From UBA12078 sp964573565 (lineage in GTDB: Bacteria; Patescibacteriota; Dojkabacteria; SC72): a stretch of 23,017 nucleotides of DNA. Location: NCBI GenBank assembly GCA_964573565.1, contig CAZNJV010000007.1:1-23017 (forward strand). The letters are read 5' to 3'. A program made the translations under genes and the position numbers. Below are positions 7,385-14,124 of the stretch, one piece after another. Each line of letters starts with the position of its first letter. Position 1 is the stretch's first letter. The notes below the pieces were generated by a model. It was given only the letters and a program-made list of their open reading frames with translations. It did no database searches and had not been told where the DNA came from.

Positions 7385-8026
7385 TTATTCAACTGTATCA
7401 AAATTTACAGGTATTGGAAAATGATAAGTTTTTAGATTTAGAAGATATCCAGATCTTACAAACACAGGGATTTCTACATCCTCATATCCTTGTGCGGAAA
7501 CCTTTATCTGATACTGATTATCTGCTAATTCCAGATTAGTAATCGGAGATGTTCCGAGATATTCTTTGTCGACATATACCTTTGCCTCATCGACAGAACT
7601 TGTGATGGTTATTAAGCCTTTGCCTTTCTGTGTGTTTGCAGCCTCTGTGTAGTAGAGGATAGTACCATTAAGTATATTGTCAGGTCCTATCTCAATATCA
7701 ATTCTGGCAGAGGTGTTTTTTGATATCTCTACCTCGAAGGTTTGGTTCTCATAGAAGGTATCGTCTCCAGATATCTTGCTTAATTCAACTGTGTATTTAC
7801 CCTCTTTTAGATTTTCGACTGTTACAGGTGTCTGTCCGTAATCTTTGTCATTGATCTGTACCTGTGCTTTTCCCTTCTCTACAATTATCTCCATGGAGGT
7901 ATTGTTGTAGAACATATTTAATAGCGGAATATTGCCTAAAATCTTACCCAAAGGAAGGAAATACAGAATTACGGACACTACAAGAATAGTGATTACTATT
8001 ATCAGGACAGTTTTACGATTTTTCAT
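7385..8026 (-). CDS. Membrane-anchored protein with two PEGA repeats
   Basis: A 213-aa protein with an N-terminal signal-anchor helix (about 7-26) and an extracytoplasmic part built of PEGA-type beta domains. The first covers about 45-105, with YGQTPVTVENLKEGKYTVEL. The second covers about 137-195, with YLGTSPITNLELADNQYQIKV. PEGA domains are usually found on surface proteins and are linked to binding of carbohydrate or cell-wall material. It is the first gene of a two-gene unit with the SDR-DUF4012 fusion, whose ATG lies one base past its stop, so the two are probably co-translated and may act together at the cell surface. The start is supported by a consensus promoter 7 nt upstream. Confidence 0.85.
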   Translation of the reverse strand: MKNRKTVLIIVITILVVSVILYFLPLGKILGNIPLLNMFYNNTSMEIIVEKGKAQVQINDKDYGQTPVTVENLKEGKYTVELSKISGDDTFYENQTFEVEISKNTSARIDIEIGPDNILNGTILYYTEAANTQKGKGLITITSSVDEAKVYVDKEYLGTSPITNLELADNQYQIKVSAQGYEDVEIPVFVRSGYLLNLKTYHFPIPVNFDTVE

Positions 8027-8033
8027 TATCTAG

Positions 8034-8062
8034 ATTATATTCATAGCCCCTTCATTTGTCTA
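8034..8062 (-). promoter_or_regulatory. Promoter of the PEGA/DUF4012 unit, leaderless, with -35 box
   Basis: On the minus strand TAGACA (8062 to 8057, 5 of 6 matches to TTGACA) is separated by exactly 17 nt from a perfect TATAAT (8039 to 8034). The ATG follows after 7 nt. It lies in the 40-bp gap after the MraY/WecA-like gene and is one of the two promoters in the window with a clear -35 element. Confidence 0.72.
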
Positions 8063-8066
8063 GAAA

Positions 8067-9278
8067 CTAGTAGGAGTATCGAGACTCTGGGGATTTTTCT
8101 TTAATATTTTTTGTTTTTTGTCTTGAAGCACGGATATTTGCGATCACGATAAAGGCAATACCTAATGCTGCTCCGAGTATTAGTGCGAAGTATCTAATAG
8201 CGCCTGTACTTAAAACTGCTAGCGAACCAATTAATAGTGTAATTACCATCTCAATCAAGACAATTTGTCCTCTTGTGAGGTTTAATTTCATCAGTTGGTG
8301 ATGGAGGTGGCTAGTATCATTTATACGCAACAGCTCAGAGAATGATTTCGGTTTGTATGCTATTAATCTCTTCAATATTACATATATGAAATCAATGACA
8401 GGAACAAGGATTAGCATCAGTGTTGTAGAGAACTTTGCATCTGCGACTATTGCTAATATACATATTAGGAAGCCGTATATTGTTTTACCTGTAGATCCGG
8501 ACATAATCTTTTGAGGTGGAAAAGCAAATACGAGGAATACAAGTAGTGCACCTGCAGCAACTATTGATAGTGTAGATGAGAAGATAGATTCGTATCTAAT
8601 GGCAATTACAAAGATCAAGGCAAAAATAGTTAAGGAATTAGCTTCGATGATTCCAGGAGAGCCAGCTGTCCATTTTACAGCGTTAATACATACTAAAATC
8701 CAGAAAAAGAGGATTAAATCTCCAGGAAATGCGAGTGAAAGCTGTAATCCTAATAATGAGAAATCCCAAGTGGCAAGGTTAAAATCTATGCCTATGAATG
8801 AAGAATTCCCAAGATTTATAACAGAAATCGCAATTATTAATGCTGCGATAATCTGATATCCAAGTTGTACCTTGGCTGGAAGATTTAGAATGTCGTCTAA
8901 TGTTGAGCCTACTGTAAGTACTAAGAACGCGAGGAGAATGGGAATGGTAAAACTATCTAATTTGAAGAAAAACACAATTGCAAGTAAGACAGGGATGGCA
9001 ACAGCTAATCCTCCAAGTGCAGGAGTTATGCCTTCGTGAAGGGCTTTTTCGGGGTTGTCGAAGTCTTTATGGTTCTTTTTTACACCTGGTTTGTATGTAA
9101 TGTCATACTTAAGTGCGATCTGTCCAATTATTGGGGTTAGTATCAACGCAAGTACTGCTCCTCCTAGAAACAATGGTAAGTACTGTAAATATTTATGATA
9201 TTCAGTATTTACGACTGTATCAAAGAAAGGAAGTGAGAGTATAGCGCTTAAAATTCTAGTTATAGTTGAAAAATCCAT
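8067..9278 (-). CDS. Divergent MraY/WecA-family polyprenyl-phosphate phosphosugar transferase-like protein
   Basis: A 403-aa polytopic protein with about ten hydrophobic segments and the layout of glycosyltransferase family 4 (MraY, WecA, TagO). These enzymes transfer a phospho-amino-sugar from a UDP-sugar to undecaprenyl phosphate to start cell-wall or glycopolymer synthesis. Conserved parts are GSTLDDILNLPAKVQL with D128/D129, the PVIDF segment with D296, and the cytoplasmic His loop DTSHLHHQ (321-328). Two catalytic motifs are changed. The NxxNxxDG motif reads NAVKWTAG (199-206), and the GDxG motif reads GSTG (261-264). The gene starts one base after the preceding 3-TM gene (TAATATG) with no Shine-Dalgarno. 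It could be a transferase with unusual chemistry or a non-catalytic relative; I would not name it mraY or wecA. Confidence 0.85.
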   Translation of the reverse strand: MDFSTITRILSAILSLPFFDTVVNTEYHKYLQYLPLFLGGAVLALILTPIIGQIALKYDITYKPGVKKNHKDFDNPEKALHEGITPALGGLAVAIPVLLAIVFFFKLDSFTIPILLAFLVLTVGSTLDDILNLPAKVQLGYQIIAALIIAISVINLGNSSFIGIDFNLATWDFSLLGLQLSLAFPGDLILFFWILVCINAVKWTAGSPGIIEANSLTIFALIFVIAIRYESIFSSTLSIVAAGALLVFLVFAFPPQKIMSGSTGKTIYGFLICILAIVADAKFSTTLMLILVPVIDFIYVILKRLIAYKPKSFSELLRINDTSHLHHQLMKLNLTRGQIVLIEMVITLLIGSLAVLSTGAIRYFALILGAALGIAFIVIANIRASRQKTKNIKEKSPESRYSY

Positions 9279-9279
9279 A

Positions 9280-9750
9280 TTAAGAAATAGTTAAATGAAT
9301 TAACATTATTGTTCCAGAAACCGATGCTAAAAGACCACATAGTAGTACTAATTTAGAGAGCATCTTCTCTTTGTTGTAATATCTCGCGGTTACTATAGTG
9401 CTAACAATTATAGAGAAAAGGGAAATGGAAGGAAAGATATAGAGGAAGTACTTAGGTAAAATCCTCGCATCCGAAGATAGATTGTAGTTGAGAATTGGGG
9501 TTAATGAAGGAAACTTGGCAATATTTGTTTGTATCCAATATATCTGTTGCGCGATCATTACCAAACTAAACACGATAACAAACCAAAAGAATGGATCTTT
9601 GAAAAATTTTCTTACCTCAAATTGAAGAATGATATTATCAGTTTTACCCTTAATCTTGTAAATCTTGTTCTTAAATGGATCTTTTATACCGAGGTCAAGT
9701 TGCTTAACTTTCTCCTCCTTTGGCTTTTCTGATTTTTTAGCCTTCTTCAT
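9280..9750 (-). CDS. Three-TM membrane protein upstream of the MraY/WecA-like gene
   Basis: I do not recognise this 156-aa protein. It has a Lys-rich cytoplasmic N-terminus of about 50 residues and three hydrophobic helices (about 54-72, 101-121 and 132-153). A short polar loop after TM1 contains several Pro and Asn residues. The next gene starts one base after its stop, so it is probably made together with the MraY/WecA-like protein and may be a partner of it. That link is inferred from the coupling only. The start at 9750 is supported by a TGA-TATAAT element 9 nt upstream. Confidence 0.8.
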   Translation of the reverse strand: MKKAKKSEKPKEEKVKQLDLGIKDPFKNKIYKIKGKTDNIILQFEVRKFFKDPFFWFVIVFSLVMIAQQIYWIQTNIAKFPSLTPILNYNLSSDARILPKYFLYIFPSISLFSIIVSTIVTARYYNKEKMLSKLVLLCGLLASVSGTIMLIHLTIS

Positions 9751-9759
9751 GATTAGACT

Positions 9760-9768
9760 ATTATATCA
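9760..9768 (-). promoter_or_regulatory. Extended -10 box of the 3-TM gene, embedded in the rsmA stop
   Basis: On the minus strand TGA-TATAAT (9768 to 9760) ends 9 nt before the ATG at 9750. The TAA stop of rsmA is part of this TATAAT and is followed directly by TAG, giving tandem stops. Promoter and stop codon therefore share the same bases. Spacing suggests a leader of only a few nucleotides or none. Confidence 0.5.
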
Positions 9769-10495
9769 GATTGTTGAATAGGAAAAGATATTCATCTAAT
9801 GTTAGCTCCTGTGGGCGTTTATCAAGAAGCGCAAGTGTATCTGTATTGAAATTTGTACCTTTAAGATTGTTTCTTAGTGTTTTTCGAGGTGATCTGAAGG
9901 ATTTCTCTAGAAATTTTACAAATTTTTCATTATTAACTTGAATTTCTTCTGGCTTAGGTGCGAAACAAATGAGACTACTAGTCACTTTTGGAGGAGGGAA
10001 GAACGAGCCAGGAGAGATATCGAGTAACTTAGTAGGAGTTGCAGAGAGCTGCGATTTTAGTGAAAGAATATTAGAATCTGGGCATTTTGCAATGTATTTC
10101 TCAGCTACTTCTTTCTGGACTATGAAATAGCAGTTATTATTAAAGAACTCGGATGAAATAACTTTCTGAATAATGGGTTTGCTGACATTGTACGGTAATG
10201 ATCCAAAGAATATGATCTTTTTATCCTTTTCTTCCTCTAATTCTTTAAAATCCCAATCTAAAAAGTCTGTATTAATGGTATTGGGGTATGTGAGAGAGAG
10301 TTCTTGGGCAAGTTCATCATCTTTCTCGATTAGCAGTAGGTTAGGAGTAATTTTTGAAAGTTTTTGTGTAAAAAAGCCTCTCCCAGGACCAATTTCTACT
10401 ACTAGATCAGGATTTTCCAACGCTATGTAATTAATAATTCTCTCCCCGAGATGTTCGTTTATGAAGAAATTTTGTCCAAGTGATTTCTTTATCAT
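9761..10495 (-). CDS. rsmA: 16S rRNA dimethyladenosine transferase-like (RsmA/KsgA)
   Basis: RsmA dimethylates two adjacent adenines in the 3'-terminal helix of 16S rRNA, a late step of small-subunit assembly. The 244-aa protein has the family start KKSLGQNFF (3-11), SAM motif I VVEIGPGRGFFTQKL (32-46), an acidic residue for the ribose in LLLIEKDD, and the later motif PGSFFPPPKVTSSLI. The C-terminal helical domain is short but present, ending in LTLDEYLFLF. The catalytic motif IV, normally NLPYN, reads SLPYN with Ser at residue 99. The gene overlaps the upstream methyltransferase by one base (TAATG), so it is translationally coupled in the dnaG operon. Confidence 0.93.
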   Translation of the reverse strand: MIKKSLGQNFFINEHLGERIINYIALENPDLVVEIGPGRGFFTQKLSKITPNLLLIEKDDELAQELSLTYPNTINTDFLDWDFKELEEEKDKKIIFFGSLPYNVSKPIIQKVISSEFFNNNCYFIVQKEVAEKYIAKCPDSNILSLKSQLSATPTKLLDISPGSFFPPPKVTSSLICFAPKPEEIQVNNEKFVKFLEKSFRSPRKTLRNNLKGTNFNTDTLALLDKRPQELTLDEYLFLFNNLI

Positions 10496-11421
10496 TAATC
10501 TATTCTAAAATCCCAAACATTAGCTTCTTTTTTAAATTCTAAATTACAGACAGGGCAATGTGCTGAATTTTCTTTGAATTTTAGGTTCCCATTGCACTTA
10601 GGACATACAAGAATCTCTTGCAGTGTTTGTGGGTTTTTCTGTGTATAGTCTCCACTTAGTTTTGTCTCATATATCACGCTAGGTGGGATATTTGTTGTTT
10701 TGAGAAGCTTTTGCAATACTTTTTCTGTATTTATCATCTTTTCATCCCCTAAGATCTTTTTTAAAGATGCAGAGCGTAGATATGAACATCCATATTTATT
10801 AATGATTTCGAATTTCTGTGAGGTTAGTAACTGTTTAACATGGTTAGGATCGTATGTTAGGAAGATTGCTTCCTCACCTTGTTTAGTACCCTCAAAATTC
10901 TTTGCAGTAGGCTGTTGGTATGGTTTATTTGAAAAATATTTGAAATTTAGGTGTGTTATTGCTCTTAAAGAAGCTTTTAAATTCCGTTTATTTGCAAACT
11001 CCTGTACATATGTTGAACCATTATGCATTATTCTGCGTAATTCTTTGTAATATACTCCTGGCTCAAGGATGTGGTGTAGTACTCTGACCATTAACCCTCC
11101 ATCGAAAGAATCTTCTTTAAAAGGCATGTGATATGCATTTGCTGCTATTAATTCAATGTTAGGATATTGCTTCTTTAGTATACTGTAGTTCTTCTGAAGT
11201 GTTTTTAAAGAGTAGTCTAAAATAATGGGATGAGAGTAGTTTTTGTAGTATGTTTCAGTCAAACGTCCATATGACCCACCAATATCTATAAACCAATCAC
11301 CTTTCTTTCTTTGGAAAATCTTTTTTAGTATTAATTTCTCTGCTGCATCTTCGTATTTTCTCCTCTTCCAATACTGTGCATAATCGTAATCAAAGTAATC
11401 ATAGTTTGAAACTTCGATCAT
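10495..11421 (-). CDS. Class I SAM methyltransferase with C-terminal Trm112-like zinc ribbon
   Basis: A 308-aa protein. Residues about 10-150 form a Methyltransf_11-type Rossmann fold with motif I WFIDIGGSYGRL (43-54), a probable ribose-binding D69 in IILDYS, and the DSFDGGLMVRVLHHI segment (104-118). After a middle region without recognisable motif comes a zinc ribbon with C273, C276, C289 and C292, resembling Trm112/YcaR domains. The substrate is unknown. Placement between dnaG and rsmA, overlapping rsmA by one base, could hint at RNA modification, but that is inference. It starts three bases after the dnaG stop with no Shine-Dalgarno. Confidence 0.85.
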   Translation of the reverse strand: MIEVSNYDYFDYDYAQYWKRRKYEDAAEKLILKKIFQRKKGDWFIDIGGSYGRLTETYYKNYSHPIILDYSLKTLQKNYSILKKQYPNIELIAANAYHMPFKEDSFDGGLMVRVLHHILEPGVYYKELRRIMHNGSTYVQEFANKRNLKASLRAITHLNFKYFSNKPYQQPTAKNFEGTKQGEEAIFLTYDPNHVKQLLTSQKFEIINKYGCSYLRSASLKKILGDEKMINTEKVLQKLLKTTNIPPSVIYETKLSGDYTQKNPQTLQEILVCPKCNGNLKFKENSAHCPVCNLEFKKEANVWDFRID

Positions 11422-11424
11422 TTT

Positions 11425-13134
11425 TTATTCTTTTAAGAGTTTAGTTAGCTTGAGCATCTTGGAGAGCAATCGATCTGTCTCTTTTGAGTTATTGCTTTCC
11501 TCGGCTATGGCTATTCTAACACTTAAAGCTTTCTGTTGTCTTGTTAGATATTCTTTTCTCTGTCTTGCTACTATTTTTTGCAGTTGTTCTTCAATATTGT
11601 CTTCCACTTCGGTTGATTTGAAGATAATTTCTTCGAATAACAGTTTTTGCTCAGATTCATCTTCAAAAAGTTTTGAAATTTCTGAAATATCAGTACTTTC
11701 TAGATGTTTTATTTTAAGATACATATCTCTTAATTCGGGAGAGGAGAGGTATCTACTTGGAACTAATAAATCTGGTTTTCGTATCTTACTAAAGATCAGC
11801 AATTGCAGATAGGTTTTGTCCAATAAAAAATCTTTACTTTTCACAAGAAAGGTTTTTGTAAGATTTGACGTCTGAGTGGCTACTGTATCAACATTCTTGC
11901 CCGTTTCCAGATCAATCTTTATAAGCTTCGAAATTTTTGTTTTGTAATGTTTTTGTAAGGTTGATGTGCTTACCACGCTAATAAGGTCTTTTAGAAACCT
12001 CTGGGTATCCGTAAGGTCCTTTAAGCGGGTAAGATCCTTGTCTCTAATATAATTAGAGAGGATGTATGAGAATGCCTCCTGCTTCTTCTCCACACGATCA
12101 GATATAGCATTGGGTTCGGCTAATAACATCTCGTCAATGTCTTTGTAAGGCTCAGAATTGGTTGCGTATGGGTAGAGATTAAGTTCGGAAGCTAACTTAA
12201 ATGCCCTTATGACTGCATTCTGACCAGCTGTATCACTGTCAAAGAAAAATAATATGTTTTTAGTTAGTTTTGATAATGATTCTAACTGTTCTTTTGTTAA
12301 CCCTGTACCGAGTGGAGCAACAATATTTTTTACACCATGTTGATGTGCAGATATCACATCGGTTTGTCCTTCACAAAGTATTGCAAGGTCATTTTTTCGG
12401 ATTTCTGACTTGGATTCGTATTGCCCAAAAAGATTATATTTTTTGTGAAAAAGAGGTGTCTCGGGGGAATTCATGTATTTGGGGCCATAATCATTTCCCG
12501 GCATTATTCTCCCGGAGAACCCTACGACCTTCCCCCTGGAAGATCGTATCGGAAACATGATTCTGTCGTAGAATTTCTCTTTCATTTTCCCGTCTTTTAG
12601 CACAAACAATCCGGAATCTATCAGCTCTTGTGTCTTGAATTTGTTTTTGCCAATATATTCTAGTAATTTTGGATATTTAGGTGCATAACCAATACCAAAC
12701 TGCTTTATTGAGTCATGTGAAAAGTTTCTTTTCTTTGAGATATATTCCAGGGCAACTTTATCTGTTTTTAATTGATTGTAATAGTATTTTGTTGCGAGAT
12801 AGTTAATGTCTTCTAATCTTGAATATTTTGGATTGCTTTGAAACTGTTTTAGTTCGACACCCGCGTCTTTTGCAAGTTTCTGAAGTGTCTCTGGGAAATC
12901 TAGATTCTCTATTTTTTGTATAAAGTTGAACATATCTCCAGATTCTCCACATCCAAAACATTTGTAACGTTGTATATCTGGGCTTACTATGAATGATGGA
13001 GTTTTCTCATGATGGAATGGGCATAGTCCAGAATAGTTTTTACCAGCTTGTTTTAGAGGTACATATTTTTCAATGACTTGTACGATGTCTAATCGACTCT
13101 TTATCTCTTCTATTTGGTTAGAATCATTATCCAT
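11425..13134 (-). CDS. dnaG: DNA primase
   Basis: Makes RNA primers for replication at the fork together with the replicative helicase. The 569-aa protein has a CHC2 zinc-binding domain with C38, H41, C59 and C62, the RNA-polymerase core with DRIMFPIRSSRGKVVGFSGR (190-209), and a TOPRIM domain with the catalytic Glu in CEGQTD (E255) and the metal-binding DSD (299-301). A helical C-terminal part of about 180 residues would be the helicase-binding domain. The usual EGYMD of TOPRIM reads EGQTD, keeping Glu and Asp. Length is normal for the family. It is the first gene of a dnaG, methyltransferase, rsmA unit with its own leaderless-type promoter. Confidence 0.97.
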   Translation of the reverse strand: MDNDSNQIEEIKSRLDIVQVIEKYVPLKQAGKNYSGLCPFHHEKTPSFIVSPDIQRYKCFGCGESGDMFNFIQKIENLDFPETLQKLAKDAGVELKQFQSNPKYSRLEDINYLATKYYYNQLKTDKVALEYISKKRNFSHDSIKQFGIGYAPKYPKLLEYIGKNKFKTQELIDSGLFVLKDGKMKEKFYDRIMFPIRSSRGKVVGFSGRIMPGNDYGPKYMNSPETPLFHKKYNLFGQYESKSEIRKNDLAILCEGQTDVISAHQHGVKNIVAPLGTGLTKEQLESLSKLTKNILFFFDSDTAGQNAVIRAFKLASELNLYPYATNSEPYKDIDEMLLAEPNAISDRVEKKQEAFSYILSNYIRDKDLTRLKDLTDTQRFLKDLISVVSTSTLQKHYKTKISKLIKIDLETGKNVDTVATQTSNLTKTFLVKSKDFLLDKTYLQLLIFSKIRKPDLLVPSRYLSSPELRDMYLKIKHLESTDISEISKLFEDESEQKLLFEEIIFKSTEVEDNIEEQLQKIVARQRKEYLTRQQKALSVRIAIAEESNNSKETDRLLSKMLKLTKLLKE

Positions 13135-13141
13135 GTAGATA

Positions 13142-13150
13142 ATTATAACA
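13142..13150 (-). promoter_or_regulatory. dnaG extended -10 promoter, predicted leaderless
   Basis: On the minus strand TGT-TATAAT (13150 to 13142) ends exactly 7 nt before the dnaG ATG. No -35-like hexamer is seen at 17 nt spacing. It lies in the 37-bp gap after the RodZ-like gene. Confidence 0.68.
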
Positions 13151-13171
13151 TTTTACTAGGGGTAGTTTGTT

Positions 13172-14107
13172 TTATTCACACACCAAAGACTGATTGGAGA
13201 TATTGCAAGTAATCTCCGCAACACCTGTTGAATTGTTTGTTCTCCAATCTATTAGGTCATCGTTTACAAATACCTTTGTATTAGCAGCACGTCCTGTGAT
13301 GATGTAGAACTCGCTGGTTAATGGATATTCCATTGTAGAGGGTTCTACAACCTTTGCGATCTTGTTAGGGCCGTCTACATCCAGCTTTATCCATGAGCTT
13401 GCTCCACTGACTTCTACTCTCAATTGAAAAGTTTTTACTGTTGGTTCTGTAGTTTGTTGTTCTGTAGACTTTGTATATGTGACTTTTCTAACTTCAGTAG
13501 TTTCTAAGATGTTGTTGGCATTTTTCCTTGCCTTTATGGTGATTATATTTATACCTTCGTTCAATGTGATCTCCTGCGAGAAATTTCCGCTGCTATCTAC
13601 ATTAACAATCGTTCCATTGATTTCTAGCACTACGCCAGGTTGTGTAACCCCTTGTACAGTGGTGGTAGGTTGATCTGTTGTACTCTCATTTATAGGTGTG
13701 TTGATTGTAAGTGCTGGGGGGCTTTGAAATTTATATATCTGAAGCCCGATATATCCAAAGACAATCAGGAAAAATAATACAGAGAGAGTTGTAACTAGTG
13801 CTTTGGGTGTAAGGATGAACTTCTTTAATTTCGAGATATTGGGTTCTTTTCCAGAGTTCTTCTTTATTTTCTTTCTCGGTACGCTTCGTCTGTATAGTGC
13901 AAGGACTTTTTCTGTATCTAGACCAAGATATTGGGAATATATTTTTATGAATCCGGTGAGAAAAACCTCTGAATCAAATTTCTCAAACTCATTATTCTCG
14001 ATATATGAAAGGAATCTTTTTTGAATACGTGTCTCTTGCGAGGATACCTCAAGCGATCTCCCAATGGAATTTCTCTTCTTCTTTAATACTTCTCCTGCTG
14101 TTATCAT
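13172..14107 (-). CDS. RodZ-like membrane protein with N-terminal helix-turn-helix
   Basis: A 311-aa bitopic protein. Residues 1-75 form a Xre-like HTH_25 domain typical of RodZ, with AGEVLKKKRNSIGRSLEVSS and FLTGFIKIYSQYLGLD. A basic stretch and one TM helix (about 101-125) follow. Outside the membrane there is an Ig-like fold (about 131-210, with the PGVVLEINGTIVNVDSSGNF strand pattern), then a C-terminal beta domain (about 222-305) resembling the DUF4115 part of RodZ. The tail holds two Cys residues (TCNISNQSLVC) that could form a disulfide. RodZ links the cell-shape machinery to the membrane in rod-shaped bacteria; whether that role holds here is unknown, since no mreB is in the window. 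The Ig-like domain between TM and the C-terminal domain is extra relative to a minimal RodZ. Confidence 0.85.
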   Translation of the reverse strand: MITAGEVLKKKRNSIGRSLEVSSQETRIQKRFLSYIENNEFEKFDSEVFLTGFIKIYSQYLGLDTEKVLALYRRSVPRKKIKKNSGKEPNISKLKKFILTPKALVTTLSVLFFLIVFGYIGLQIYKFQSPPALTINTPINESTTDQPTTTVQGVTQPGVVLEINGTIVNVDSSGNFSQEITLNEGINIITIKARKNANNILETTEVRKVTYTKSTEQQTTEPTVKTFQLRVEVSGASSWIKLDVDGPNKIAKVVEPSTMEYPLTSEFYIITGRAANTKVFVNDDLIDWRTNNSTGVAEITCNISNQSLVCE

Positions 14108-14114
14108 ACCGCCA

Positions 14115-14120
14115 ATTGTA
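14115..14120 (-). promoter_or_regulatory. RodZ-like gene -10 box, predicted leaderless
   Basis: On the minus strand TACAAT (14120 to 14115) lies exactly 7 nt before the ATG, inside the 17-bp gap after the ftsK stop. It has no TG extension. The fixed 7-nt spacing shared with other starts is the main support. Confidence 0.5.
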
Positions 14121-14124
14121 CTAC

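Noticed and set aside
7384..7401. TTG start for the DUF4012 fusion, overlapping the PEGA gene
   Set aside because: The ATG at 7383, one base after the PEGA stop, matches the TAATATG junction used by the MraY/WecA-like gene.
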